Positions 12,496 through 21,176 are shown, counted from the first letter of the stretch. The stretch: 64,000 bases of DNA from Paenibacillus sp. FSL H7-0357 (GCF_000758525.1 NZ_CP009241.1:3100001-3164000), one strand, 5' to 3'. Translations and numbers: made by a program. The notes: a model not told the origin generated them from the letters alone.

Positions 12496-12921
12496 ATGCT
12501 GGTAACGGAAACGGATGTAGAGGCATTTGAAGAAAATTATCGGGATGCCATGGGATATCATCGCCGTGCGGAGCAGTTTTTGCATCAAAAACAGCGGCTA
12601 AGCCTGGTATTCAATGTTGGCTCTGTTGCGCTGGAACGGTACCTTGTCGCCTTATGCCACCTATATGGGATCATGCCCTTGAATCACAATTATATCTGTC
12701 TCATGAATGCAGTGGAATCTGTCATTGATGTTCCCAAAGAGCTGAATAAGGAGATCCGGTCGCTGGATTTTATTTTCGGTATCTGTTCGCTGGATGATTA
12801 TTTTCATGGCACACCGAAGCCGGAGGATTCAACCCGTGTGCTGACCATGTGTGAAAAGGTGCGGCAGCTCTTTGATCCGGGCAGGATATCCTTGGCGAGA
12901 GCAGCTGGTGCCGTTGGCTGA
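12496..12921 (+). CDS. HEPN-like helical protein of the anf operon
   Basis: The 141-residue, mainly helical protein resembles small HEPN-domain proteins: an N-terminal helical hairpin (AMGYHRRAEQFLHQKQ), then SVALERYLVALCHLYGIMPLNHNYICLM, where the small-residue, ERYLVAL and GI...NHNY pattern is typical of HEPN folds. The R-x4-6-H motif of HEPN RNase toxins is not evident, so a nuclease role is unlikely. It does not look like the longer AnfO protein. The gene lies 43 bases after anfK and its stop is one base before the next start, so it is expected to act with the Fe-only nitrogenase. Its function is unknown. Confidence 0.65.
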   Translation: MLVTETDVEAFEENYRDAMGYHRRAEQFLHQKQRLSLVFNVGSVALERYLVALCHLYGIMPLNHNYICLMNAVESVIDVPKELNKEIRSLDFIFGICSLDDYFHGTPKPEDSTRVLTMCEKVRQLFDPGRISLARAAGAVG

Positions 12922-12922
12922 G

Positions 12923-13636
12923 ATGCGAATCCATTATCTGCAGCATGTAGCTATGGAGGACCCGGGCAGTATTCTGGCCTGGGCTAGTGAGCAGGGATGC
13001 AGTCTTACGCATACGTTGTTCCACGAGTCGGGTGCGCTACCGGCTGTGGACAGCTTTGATTGGCTGCTGATCCTGGGCGGCCCCATGAATATTTATGAAG
13101 AGGAGCGCTTTCCGTGGCTGGCTGAAGAAAAGCTGTTCATCCGTTCTGCCATTGCTGCCGGAAAGATAGTGATCGGTCTTTGTCTCGGAGCCCAGCTTAT
13201 TGCGGATGTGATCGGCGGACAGGTAACGGCAAACCGTGAGCCTGAAATCGGCTGGCTGCCGGTACGCTGGAGTGCCAAAGCCCGGGAACACCCGCTCTTC
13301 TCTTTTTTTTCTGAAACCTCTATTGTGTTTGAATGGCATTATGACACCTTCAGCTCTTTGCCGCCCGAGGCGGAGGTTCTTGCCGGAAGCGATGCGTGCG
13401 CTCATCAACTCTTTATGTACAACGAACGGGTTTTCGGATTCCAATTCCATCTGGAGACTACACGAGCGATGCTGGAGCAGTTGATTGCGGAATACAGGAG
13501 TGAGCTGCAGCCTGCTGCCTATGTGCAGTCTGCGGGGGGAATGCTCGCTCATCCGGAATATATCGTGCTGAACAACACCTGGATGGCGGAGTTTTTGAAC
13601 CGGCTCAGCGAACAGGAAAGGAGGAGCAGGTCCTGA
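12923..13636 (+). CDS. Class I glutamine amidotransferase-like protein
   Basis: The 237-residue protein has a complete class I amidotransferase triad: Cys87 in GLCLGAQ, and His176 and Glu178 in FQFHLET. The oxyanion segment GGPMNIYEEERFPWL is also present. It resembles stand-alone GMP-synthase-like amidotransferases, which hydrolyse glutamine and pass ammonia to a partner, or act on gamma-glutamyl bonds; no synthetase domain is present. I chose ATG 12923, directly after the stop of the HEPN-like gene, because it gives the family's usual MRIHYLQHV start; the frame is open further upstream. Within an anf operon, a role in ammonia or glutamine sensing is tempting but unproved. Confidence 0.8.
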   Translation: MRIHYLQHVAMEDPGSILAWASEQGCSLTHTLFHESGALPAVDSFDWLLILGGPMNIYEEERFPWLAEEKLFIRSAIAAGKIVIGLCLGAQLIADVIGGQVTANREPEIGWLPVRWSAKAREHPLFSFFSETSIVFEWHYDTFSSLPPEAEVLAGSDACAHQLFMYNERVFGFQFHLETTRAMLEQLIAEYRSELQPAAYVQSAGGMLAHPEYIVLNNTWMAEFLNRLSEQERRSRS

Positions 13637-14139
13637 TGGAGCATATCAGCTATAAGCAAAGGGACTGCCGCGACCAGGATAAAATCGTGGATTTCCTGAC
13701 TGTCGCAAGAATTGGCATTGTAGGAATCGGCGGGGATGCTTATCCCTATGCCGTGCCGGTCAATTATGTATGGCATCAAGGCTCTGTATATTTCCACGGC
13801 ATGGGTTCGGGCAAAAAAGTGCGTCTGCTCGCGGAGCATCCGGCAGTAAGTTTCACCGTGTACCGGGAAGACAGCACGTTGACTGATCCGGTCCCCTGCA
13901 AGGCAGATACCGCATATTTCAGTGTGATGCTGTTTGGTGAAGCAGCCAAGGTTACCGATATGAGTGAGGCAGCTGGAGTCCTTCAGAAGATTCTGGAGAA
14001 GTATACACCGGGCTTCTATAAGCAGGAAATGTCGGAACGTATGGTAGCGAAATACAGGTCCTCCATGGATGGGAACGGAGTAGCCGTCTACCGGCTGACT
14101 CCGGTTCATCTGACGGCCAAGGAAAATGCGGCTGTCTGA
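13636..14139 (+). CDS. PNPOx-like split-barrel flavin/heme protein, possible Anf3 counterpart
   Basis: This 167-residue protein belongs to the pyridoxamine-phosphate-oxidase-like split-barrel superfamily (NimA-type): FLTVARIGIVGIGGDAYPYAVPVNYVW, VYFHGMGSGKKVRLLAEHPAVSFTVY and YFSVMLFGEAAKVTD are diagnostic. These proteins bind flavin or heme. The Azotobacter Fe-only nitrogenase cluster contains Anf3, a split-barrel FAD/heme oxidase proposed to remove oxygen, so this operon-end gene could be its counterpart; the sequence alone does not prove orthology. Its ATG overlaps the TGA of the amidotransferase gene (TGATG), showing tight coupling. A terminator-like hairpin follows. Confidence 0.78.
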   Translation: MEHISYKQRDCRDQDKIVDFLTVARIGIVGIGGDAYPYAVPVNYVWHQGSVYFHGMGSGKKVRLLAEHPAVSFTVYREDSTLTDPVPCKADTAYFSVMLFGEAAKVTDMSEAAGVLQKILEKYTPGFYKQEMSERMVAKYRSSMDGNGVAVYRLTPVHLTAKENAAV

Positions 14140-14244
14140 GTAAACGTTCCGGCAGTATACAGCATAAGTCCGGAGCTTCACTTTAGCAGGAGTGCCCTGC
14201 ACTCAATCACATATGGATGGCGGAATTCCTGACGCGTACATGCC

Positions 14245-14275
14245 AGAGTCTCCTGTTAAAGGGGGCTCTTTATCT
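14245..14275 (+). terminator. Probable terminator of the anf operon
   Basis: AGAGTCTCCT pairs imperfectly with AGGGGGCTCT, followed by a T-rich stretch. The surrounding gene-free 14140-14436 shows nothing else I can name. Confidence 0.55.
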
Positions 14276-14436
14276 TTCCGGGTTCGGGTTAACCGATACT
14301 CCGTAAATTTGCACTAGGGCAAAAAATATGTTCTAATTTTAAGTATATTCTAAACCCCAGCTTTTTTGTTGCATATACATGTAGTATCCTGAAACGAACA
14401 TAAGTGGTCCGGCCAATTTACAGAGGAGGCGATGGT

Positions 14437-14685
14437 ATGTTTAAGAAATTGCTGAAAAAAGTGATTCATTCCGTTGAGCATTCCCAGCATAAACACTCCA
14501 GCAGCAAACGGGGAAGGCAAGGATATGGCCGTCATTCCAGCTCCGATAAGAAAATACAGTATTCCCGTCATTCCAGCAGTGACAGACCAAGATCCCGGGG
14601 AGGCTCTTCTTCGGACTACCGTCATGGCAGCGGTCATAAAGGGCATAAATATTATAAGAATAGATACGGCAGCCATTCGAGCTGA
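14437..14685 (+). CDS. Small basic Ser/His/Gly-rich protein with SSSD repeats
   Basis: The 82-residue protein starts with an amphipathic basic segment (MFKKLLKKVIHSVEHS) and continues with low-complexity sequence rich in His, Ser, Arg, Gly and Tyr. RHSSSDKK, RHSSSDRP and GSSSDYRHG form three approximate repeats. AGGAGG lies 7 bases before ATG 14437. It converges on a serine/threonine kinase gene only 4 bases away. The repeated serine-acidic motifs make it a possible substrate of that kinase; this is inference. No enzymatic domain is visible. Confidence 0.7.
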   Translation: MFKKLLKKVIHSVEHSQHKHSSSKRGRQGYGRHSSSDKKIQYSRHSSSDRPRSRGGSSSDYRHGSGHKGHKYYKNRYGSHSS

Positions 14686-14689
14686 GCGG

Positions 14690-15508
14690 TTAAGACTTCA
14701 GCCCGGGGAGGCTTGCCGATAGTTCGGAGACAAACTCGGAGGTGCTCTGATAAGGTACACCTTCACCGAGCAGCCTGATGAGAATAAGCTCCAGCTGTGG
14801 TGAGAGCTCAAGCTCCTCCATCCAGTTGCCTTCAGCTGCACCGGATGTGGGGTTGAAACGGGAGTAGAGCATGAACAGCATCAGATGTCCGATATCAAAT
14901 AGATCACCTTGTATGGTTGCAGGCTTCGATGGCGTTACGCTGTTGAAGCCTGTTTGTGTTTGCTGCCGGGCTGCTGTGTCATTGCCGCCGATCGGCGCAG
15001 CTAATCCGAAGTCGATCAGATAGAGGTCTTCACCCCGCATAATCACATTTGGAATACGGATATCCAGATGAACAAAACCCTTTGAGTGAACATATTGAAC
15101 ACGTTCCATAAGCTCCAGTGTCCACTTCACCGTGTCCTGTTCTCCGAAAGTCCGGCTGTCTGCAAAGATCAGATCCTCTAACGTTTTGCCTTCCACATAA
15201 TCTGTCACCAGCCAATAGGAGCGGTTCTCGCTGAAATAATCGCGGCAGGCCGGGATGAAGGGATGCTCCAGCTGTGAAATGACCTCCCGTTCCCAGGCCA
15301 GCATCTTTTGCCCGATTCCTTTCTTGCTCGGCTTGGCCTGCTTCACAGCTACAATCTGCTGCTCCTGTTCGTCCCTACACCGGTAGGTAATTCCGTAGCT
15401 GCCAACGCCAATCTGCGCTATAATTCTGTACCGCTTACCGATAGAACTGCCTTTCTCCAGCGGATAGTCCGCCCATGCCTGCAGGAAGCTTTTTAGATAT
15501 TTAAACAC
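14690..15508 (-). CDS. Hanks-type serine/threonine protein kinase, soluble
   Basis: The 272-residue protein is a single kinase domain: glycine loop IGVGSYGITYRC, VAVKQAK lysine, catalytic loop HLDIRIPNV, and DFG in LIDFGLAAPIG. The catalytic loop departs from the usual HRDLKPxN (Arg replaces Lys, Leu replaces Arg), but the catalytic Asp and Asn remain. There is no transmembrane segment or PASTA domain, unlike PrkC, so it is probably cytoplasmic. It converges with the SSSD-repeat protein gene. Confidence 0.85.
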   Translation of the reverse strand: MFKYLKSFLQAWADYPLEKGSSIGKRYRIIAQIGVGSYGITYRCRDEQEQQIVAVKQAKPSKKGIGQKMLAWEREVISQLEHPFIPACRDYFSENRSYWLVTDYVEGKTLEDLIFADSRTFGEQDTVKWTLELMERVQYVHSKGFVHLDIRIPNVIMRGEDLYLIDFGLAAPIGGNDTAARQQTQTGFNSVTPSKPATIQGDLFDIGHLMLFMLYSRFNPTSGAAEGNWMEELELSPQLELILIRLLGEGVPYQSTSEFVSELSASLPGLKS

Positions 15509-15686
15509 GTTGATGTTACCTCGTCTTCTTCATTTCTCATGATTAATAAATTATATCATTGGCCTTGGGGCATCTGCCATTGCCGCAGCTGAACTGTTGA
15601 CGGATTGGAAGACAACTGACTATAATTATTTATATAATAGCTAACTAATTAATATAATTATTAACGAAGAGGAAAGTGGTGAACAA

Positions 15687-18068
15687 ATGAAGACAGAAGG
15701 AACATTAACAGTCCATACGGGGCGGCGCGGGGCGGAACTCAGCGATCTGTTCGGCATCTTCTTCGAGGATCTCAACCATGCAGCGGACGGCGGATTGTAT
15801 GCCGAACTGGTCCAGAACCGGTCCTTTGAATTCGATCCCATAGACAAGGCTGACTACCATGCACTGACTGCCTGGGAACCTGTGATACGCGGTGACGGGC
15901 AAGCTGTAATTACTGTGGAAGACAAAGAACCTTTAAATCCCCGGAATCTCCATTATGCTGTCATCGACATTGTGTCGGAGGGCGGCGGAGTCGGCATCAT
16001 GAATCTGGGCTTTAACAGCGGCATCCCGGTAAAAGAAGGCGATAATTATAAATTCTCCATGTACGCACGCCGCGATAACAGCTGGGATACACCACTGACT
16101 GTAACGATAGAAGCAGTGGACGGCACCGTTTATGGTGCTGCGAAAATCACTGTGAACAGCAGTGAGTGGACCCGGTACGAGGCCGTAATACAAGCTAATA
16201 GTACAGACAACAGCAGCCGGCTTGTAATCCTTGCAGGGGGAAGCGGAAAGGTATGTCTGGACATGGTGTCCCTGTTCCCGGAGAAGACCTTCCTGAATCG
16301 GCCCGGCGGCCTGCGCGAGGATCTCTCAATGCTGCTTGCGGACATGAAGCCAAAGTTTATGCGTTTTCCGGGAGGCTGTCTGATCCATGACGGGTCGCTT
16401 AACCCGGATGACAGAAACTCGATGTACAGATGGAAGAATACCATCGGGGATATAGCCCAAAGACCGCCCAGACGGAACAACTGGAGTTATAATCAGACGC
16501 TTGGATTAGGGTATTTGGAGTATTTTCAATTCTGCGAGGATATTGGCGCGAAGCCGATTCCCGTTCTGCCCGGCGGATACGACCCGCATCATAAACGGAT
16601 TGTGCCACTGGATGAATTGCAGCCGTGGATTGATGATGCGCTTGATTTAATAGAGTTCGCGAACGGCGATTCCTCAACGGAATGGGGCGGCATCCGTGCC
16701 GGCCTTGGCCATACGGAGCCCTTTGGCCTGGAGTATATCGGCATTGGGAACGAAGAGGTAGGCGAGCCGTTTTTCGAACGGTATCCCTTTTTCCATGAGG
16801 CCATCAAGGCCAAGTATCCGGAAATTAAGGTGATTAATTCGAGCGGCCCTTTCTCAGCGGGCAAGGAATATGAACGGGGCTGGGCATCAGCCAGAGCAAA
16901 CGGCTCCGATCTGGTAGACGAGCATTATTATGCGGCACCGGAGTGGTTCCTGGCCAATCATCACCGGTATGATGAATTTAAAGCCGGTGAGCCGAAGGTA
17001 TTCCTCGGTGAATATGCCTCATGGGGCAACACTTATTATAATGCGCTGGTCGAAGCTGCGTTCATGACCGGGCTCCAGAACAACGCCCACGCGGTCGGAC
17101 TGGCCTGTTATGCCCCCATGCTCTGCAATGTGGATTATGTGAATTGGAAGCCGGATATGATATGGTTCAACAATCATCAAGCCTACGGGACGGCCAATTA
17201 TTACGTGCAGAAATTATTCATGAACCACCAGGGAGATCAGCTGCTGGAGATGAGAAGCTGCGGATTTGCACCTGCTCAAGCACAGGAGGATCAACCGATA
17301 ACCGGAGCCATCACACTGGCGGTGGACGCTTCCGCTGCCCGTTTCTCCGAGATCACACTTGTTAACAATCTGACCGGAGAAGTGAAGGCTTACGCGGACC
17401 TGTCCGGCGAAGTTGCGGATCTGCCGGATCCGGCATTAAATGGAGCAGCCAAGCGGACGCTGGAGCTGGGTCCTACGCATTGGACGAATTACACGCTGAG
17501 TCTGAAAGCGGTACGCACCGGAGGGGCAAAGGGGTTTGTGCTCTATTTTGGCAAAGCAGATGAACAAAACCATTTATTCTGGGAAATCGGCGGCTGGCAG
17601 AATCAGGATTCCATAGTTGCTTCCATTGCACAAGGCAGAAATTCCGTCTTAACCCATACCCTGTTCACCGTCGAAAGTGATGTGGAATACTATCTTACGC
17701 TGGAGGTCTCGGGAAGGCAGATCCGCACTTATATTGACGGAGAGCTGATTAATGAGGCGGAAGATAAACTGCCTGTAATAGAACCGCTCTATTACACAGC
17801 AAGTGTAGAGCATTCGACCGGGGATATGATTCTCAAAACTGTTAATATGCAGGAAGTGAGCGTTACTGCTGAGATTGTTTTGGAAGGATTGGCTGATAAG
17901 AGACTGAGTATAGAAGTGTACGAAATGTCGGGACATCAGCCGGAGGACGAAAACAGCTTCGAGCAGCCCATGCTTGTCTCCCCGAAACAGAAGGCCTTGC
18001 AGACAGAGGGCAGCAGCTTTGCTTATGAGTTTCCGAAGCAGTCGGTGACAGTGATGAGACTCCGATAA
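15687..18068 (+). CDS. GH51-type alpha-L-arabinofuranosidase with inserted carbohydrate-binding region
   Basis: The 793-residue protein shows the GH51 arabinofuranosidase pattern: LSDLFGIFFEDLNHAADGGL at residues 18-37, KFMRFPGGCLIHDG near 223-235, Glu356 in IGIGNEEVGE as acid/base, and Glu442 in VFLGEYASWG as nucleophile. Residues about 60-195 look like a CBM4/9 beta-sandwich inserted after the first strand, and a second beta-sandwich near 560-720 resembles a concanavalin-like domain. No signal peptide is visible, so it may act on imported arabino-oligosaccharides. The neighbouring AraC-type regulator is broken. Confidence 0.88.
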   Translation: MKTEGTLTVHTGRRGAELSDLFGIFFEDLNHAADGGLYAELVQNRSFEFDPIDKADYHALTAWEPVIRGDGQAVITVEDKEPLNPRNLHYAVIDIVSEGGGVGIMNLGFNSGIPVKEGDNYKFSMYARRDNSWDTPLTVTIEAVDGTVYGAAKITVNSSEWTRYEAVIQANSTDNSSRLVILAGGSGKVCLDMVSLFPEKTFLNRPGGLREDLSMLLADMKPKFMRFPGGCLIHDGSLNPDDRNSMYRWKNTIGDIAQRPPRRNNWSYNQTLGLGYLEYFQFCEDIGAKPIPVLPGGYDPHHKRIVPLDELQPWIDDALDLIEFANGDSSTEWGGIRAGLGHTEPFGLEYIGIGNEEVGEPFFERYPFFHEAIKAKYPEIKVINSSGPFSAGKEYERGWASARANGSDLVDEHYYAAPEWFLANHHRYDEFKAGEPKVFLGEYASWGNTYYNALVEAAFMTGLQNNAHAVGLACYAPMLCNVDYVNWKPDMIWFNNHQAYGTANYYVQKLFMNHQGDQLLEMRSCGFAPAQAQEDQPITGAITLAVDASAARFSEITLVNNLTGEVKAYADLSGEVADLPDPALNGAAKRTLELGPTHWTNYTLSLKAVRTGGAKGFVLYFGKADEQNHLFWEIGGWQNQDSIVASIAQGRNSVLTHTLFTVESDVEYYLTLEVSGRQIRTYIDGELINEAEDKLPVIEPLYYTASVEHSTGDMILKTVNMQEVSVTAEIVLEGLADKRLSIEVYEMSGHQPEDENSFEQPMLVSPKQKALQTEGSSFAYEFPKQSVTVMRLR

Positions 18069-18097
18069 CCAACCTTGTATAGCTGAGAATAGACCAT

Positions 18098-18131
18098 AAG
18101 CGCTTGGCTTCCCGGGAAGCAGGCGCTTTTT
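18098..18131 (+). terminator. Terminator after the large arabinofuranosidase gene
   Basis: AAGCGCTTG and CAGGCGCTTTTT pair around a CTTCCCGGGAAG hairpin. Confidence 0.7.
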
Positions 18132-18160
18132 GCTGTTTTATCCGCTCTTTTGCGCTGGTG

Positions 18161-18818
18161 TTAGGGGACGGGCCCTGCGGATTTCATCCGAAACTGGCTT
18201 GGGGTAAGCTTGACGAACTTCTTAAACTGCCGCATAAAATGCACGCTATTCTCATAACCACAAGCGGAAGCAATATGGCTTACCGGGTAGGAAGTGTTCT
18301 CCAGCAAATACGAAGCGTACCCGAGCCTGTTGTGAATGACGTCAACCATGACCGGAATTCCGAAGATCTGCTTGTACATATGCTGGAAATGCGACCGGCT
18401 GAGCCGCAGCTTCTCTGCAAGCTGATCCACGGTAAACCATATCCAGGGCCCGGATCAGCGTGTCAAACGGAAGATTCAGCTGACTGAAGAAATCCTCGGC
18501 GTCCTCCATCTCAAAGTGGAACCAATCATGGATCATCGGACATCCGGCCCCCCGGTAGAACTGAAGGCTGCTTTTCTTGTAGATAATGTAGGTGTTTTTG
18601 TCGGCGATGATCCTTTGGCCTTGTAGCTGTATCTCCATGGTGCTGCGGAACATTAAAAACAGATAATCCCCCGAGCCATGGGGACGGTCTATCGTAAACC
18701 CTTCGGGATGGATGACTTTAAGGGTCAAGTGATAAATATATGTGAGATTAACAGATAATAAGTTAGTAACGGAGATGAAAGTATGAGAGTGTTCATCCGG
18801 GATTCTGAATGGACGCAT
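18161..18818 (-). pseudogene. Broken AraC-family regulator (internal deletion plus frameshift)
   Basis: An N-terminal AraC sugar-sensing domain (frame covering 18342-18818; EGFTIDRPHGSGDYLFLMF, then YKKSSLQFYRG, HDWFHFEMED) and a C-terminal AraC helix-turn-helix pair (18161 to about 18430; VDQLAEKLRLSRSHFQHMYK, then ASACGYENSVHFMRQFKKF) are in different frames. At the junction, NLPFDTLIRALD runs almost straight into the segment before WFTVDQLAEK, so the usual linker of roughly 50-70 residues is gone. The intact relatives have about 260-300 residues. It probably once regulated the adjacent arabinofuranosidase. Confidence 0.75.
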
Positions 18819-18861
18819 TCAGTTATTCGTAATCAGATGTCAGAACATTCAGAGAGAAATT

Positions 18862-19881
18862 GTGTCGAGTGTCAGTAAAATATATAATGAAAGAGTAAAC
18901 GCAGCTAAGAACAGAGACGGCAGTGGCGAAGCAAGGCGGGCATCATACATACCAAAGGAGAAATTTAATGTGAATGAGAAGCTGAAGAAGGCATATGAAC
19001 GAGTGGGATTGTCTGAAAACGTATCCAGAGAAGAGATAAATAAACGGTTTGATCTGCTGCTTAAACGGCGGCGTTCCAAAGCTTCCGATGATGAAAGGTC
19101 AGCGCCGGAGGAGGATTTTCAGGCCTTCAAGTTTATTCTGGATAGTCTGGACGAGCAGGAGATTCAGGAAGCCGAACAGCAGAGACTGGCGAAATACGGC
19201 AAGCTTTCCGGTTTTGCGAGTAAATGGGAACGGTTTATGCGCCTGTACAAGACACATGTAATTGTATCCATTATTATCGTTATTGTACTGGCTGTAGGCG
19301 GGAACGCGCTTTATAACAATTGGCAGCATAAGAAATATCTCGCCTCTCTGCCTCCGGTTGATGCGGAAATCATGTTCCTGGGCAATTTTGGGGTTCAGGA
19401 CCCGGATGGTAAGACGGATGCTCTGGAAAAGGCAGTTATCGCCCAATACCCTGATTGGAAGCGGGTAGAGGCCAGCATCGTTTATCTCCCGCAAACAGGA
19501 CCCGGTTCGGATACGTTTGATATGAACTATATGCAGAAGGCCGTTGTAGAACTGGCGGCGAATCAGCCGGATGTTCTCATTCTGGATGAAGCAACCCTGG
19601 AATGGATCGGCGGGCAGGATGGCTTCGGGAATCTGGAGGCTATCGTAGCAGACGGTGTAATTGCCAAAGACGATTCCCGCCTGAAATGGGGGAAAAATGA
19701 AGAAAGCGGACAGGAGGAGCTGTACGGTGTAGACATTACAGATTCACCGTTTGTTTCCGCGCTTCCAATCAACCACAATTCCAAAAACATCATCATTGGG
19801 GTCCTTGGTGAAGATGAAAACAAGGACAAGCTCATTTCGTTCATCGAGAAGATCGCCGGGAAGTCAGCCGCTCAAAAATAA
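18862..19881 (+). CDS. Single-pass membrane protein with J-domain-like cytoplasmic N-terminus
   Basis: The 339-residue protein has a charged N-terminal region (about 1-130) in which KAYERVGLSENVSREEINKRFDLLLKRRR and EDFQAFKFILDSL resemble a degenerate DnaJ-like helical arrangement. One transmembrane helix follows at about 135-155 (VIVSIIIVIVLAVGGNALYNN). The outer domain of about 180 residues includes LAANQPDVLILDEATLEWI and recalls periplasmic-binding-like segments. The start is GTG 18862 with a weak AGAGAGAA site; a later start cannot be excluded. I do not recognise a characterised homologue. Two strong terminators follow. Confidence 0.65.
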   Translation: MSSVSKIYNERVNAAKNRDGSGEARRASYIPKEKFNVNEKLKKAYERVGLSENVSREEINKRFDLLLKRRRSKASDDERSAPEEDFQAFKFILDSLDEQEIQEAEQQRLAKYGKLSGFASKWERFMRLYKTHVIVSIIIVIVLAVGGNALYNNWQHKKYLASLPPVDAEIMFLGNFGVQDPDGKTDALEKAVIAQYPDWKRVEASIVYLPQTGPGSDTFDMNYMQKAVVELAANQPDVLILDEATLEWIGGQDGFGNLEAIVADGVIAKDDSRLKWGKNEESGQEELYGVDITDSPFVSALPINHNSKNIIIGVLGEDENKDKLISFIEKIAGKSAAQK

Positions 19882-19918
19882 GCCTTGAGGTTCTCTGAAG
19901 CTTCGATTGTATAGAACA

Positions 19919-19963
19919 AACCGTTATCATGCTGAATTGCGCAGCACGATAACGGTTTTTTTT
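19919..19963 (+). terminator. Rho-independent terminator
   Basis: AACCGTTATCATGCTG pairs with CAGCACGATAACGG and is followed by eight T residues. It ends the membrane protein gene. Confidence 0.85.
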
Positions 19964-19976
19964 ACAATAGGCAAAC

Positions 19977-20012
19977 AAAAACCGTGACACCCTATACGGG
20001 GCACGGTTTTGT
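19977..20012. terminator. Second hairpin, AAAACCGTG...CACGGTTTT
   Basis: AAAACCGTG and CACGGTTTT flank a CCC/GGG inner stem. It could terminate transcription on either strand, most likely pdxK on the minus strand. Confidence 0.6.
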
Positions 20013-20105
20013 TATGCGTATAGCAAGCAGGTTGCAGGTTGAGGGACGCATATCCAGTCAGGGAATTACAGCCCTGTTTGTGCAGTCCTACAGCCCCGGC
20101 TTGTC

Positions 20106-20918
20106 CTACTGTTCCAGGCGGTAACCGCCATGAAATACAGGGCCGACATATTGATTGAAGGCGTAACCGCTGCGGATGGCTGCGGAGACGAAATCCTTCG
20201 CTTTGACTACTGCGTCATGCACAGACAGGCCGTTCGCCAGGCCGCCGGTAATGGCAGCTGCAAACGTGCAGCCTGCTCCGTGATTGTATGCAGGTTCAAT
20301 CTTGGCGGTCTCAAGTACAGTATATTCGGAGCCGTCGAAGAAGACGTCAATCGCAAGGTCTCCACCTAGCGCTTTACCGCCTTTGACAACAACATTTTGG
20401 GTTCCCAGCAAATGGATCAGGCGCGCCGCCTCTTTCATTTCTTCAATGGTTGTGAGCTTGCCTAGTCCGGAAAGCACCCCTGCTTCAAACAGGTTGGGAG
20501 TGGCTACGGTAGCCAGCGGCAGCAGCAAATCACGGATGGCATTTGCGCTCTCCGGATTCAGCACCTCGTCTTCACCTTTGCAGACCATAACCGGGTCAAT
20601 GACCACATTGGTCTGGAGGTTTTCCTTGATCGCTTTTTCCGCAACAAGCACAATATCCACACTGCCCAACATCCCTGTCTTCATCGCGTCCACAGGTCCA
20701 CCGGCAAAGATAGTCTTTAGCTGCTCCGCCACGATGGAAGAGTCAATCGGGTAGACATTATGGTGCCAGCCATTATCCGGGTCCATGGTGACAATAGTCG
20801 TTAAAGCGCTGAAGCCGTAGGTGCCATACTCCTCAAAGGTTTTTAAATCAGCTTGGATGCCTGCGCCTCCACTGGAGTCACTGCCGGCAATGGTTAGGGT
20901 TTTTATGATCTTTGACAA
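20106..20918 (-). CDS. pdxK: Pyridoxine/pyridoxal kinase, ThiD-like type
   Basis: The 270-residue ribokinase-fold protein begins with TLTIAGSDSSGGAGIQADLKTF and contains VIDPVMVCKGEDEVL, ATPNLFEAGVLSG and YNHGAGCTFAAAITGGLANG, where the GAGC segment holds the anion hole and catalytic residues. It is nearly collinear with Bacillus subtilis PdxK (formerly YwdB), which phosphorylates B6 vitamers and also hydroxymethylpyrimidine. Translation starts at TTG 20918, with AAGGAGA eight bases upstream. It is monocistronic, with a terminator hairpin downstream. Confidence 0.87.
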   Translation of the reverse strand: MSKIIKTLTIAGSDSSGGAGIQADLKTFEEYGTYGFSALTTIVTMDPDNGWHHNVYPIDSSIVAEQLKTIFAGGPVDAMKTGMLGSVDIVLVAEKAIKENLQTNVVIDPVMVCKGEDEVLNPESANAIRDLLLPLATVATPNLFEAGVLSGLGKLTTIEEMKEAARLIHLLGTQNVVVKGGKALGGDLAIDVFFDGSEYTVLETAKIEPAYNHGAGCTFAAAITGGLANGLSVHDAVVKAKDFVSAAIRSGYAFNQYVGPVFHGGYRLEQ

Positions 20919-21149
20919 AGGTAACGTCTCCTTCTTGTATATGAAATTCTAAAGCCTGATTCAGAGGGAATCATTTTAAACTCTACGATATTATAACAAA
21001 AAACAAAGCCAGCGTCCTCAAAAAAGCACACTGCGCTTGTTTCACTCCGGGCTTTCTCCTTAGGGTCAGTGGTGAATGCGGAAATGTCATAGGTAGGAGC
21101 AAGGGTTCCATTCCTGCTGCGGTGCATATCAATATAGGAGAAAAGCGTG

Positions 21150-21164
21150 TGCTCACAAAACTTT
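21150..21164 (+). repeat. Solitary end of the 63-64 bp repeat before the glycosyltransferase start
   Basis: TGCTCACAAAACTTT at this place is identical to the distal ends of the arrays before anfD and before the Dabb-domain gene. It is followed directly by GAGGAGGG and ATG 21177, as in those arrays. Confidence 0.6.
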
Positions 21165-21176
21165 GAGGAGGGTAAC

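Noticed and set aside
12496..12921. HEPN-type toxin of a toxin-antitoxin pair
   Set aside because: No nuclease motif and no antitoxin gene beside it; it sits within the nitrogenase operon.
20930..21176. Open minus-strand frame upstream of pdxK with some protein-like sequence (PTYDISAFTTDPKEKARSE)
   Set aside because: It runs into the pdxK leader without its own start or known motif; it could be a gene relic but the evidence is too thin.
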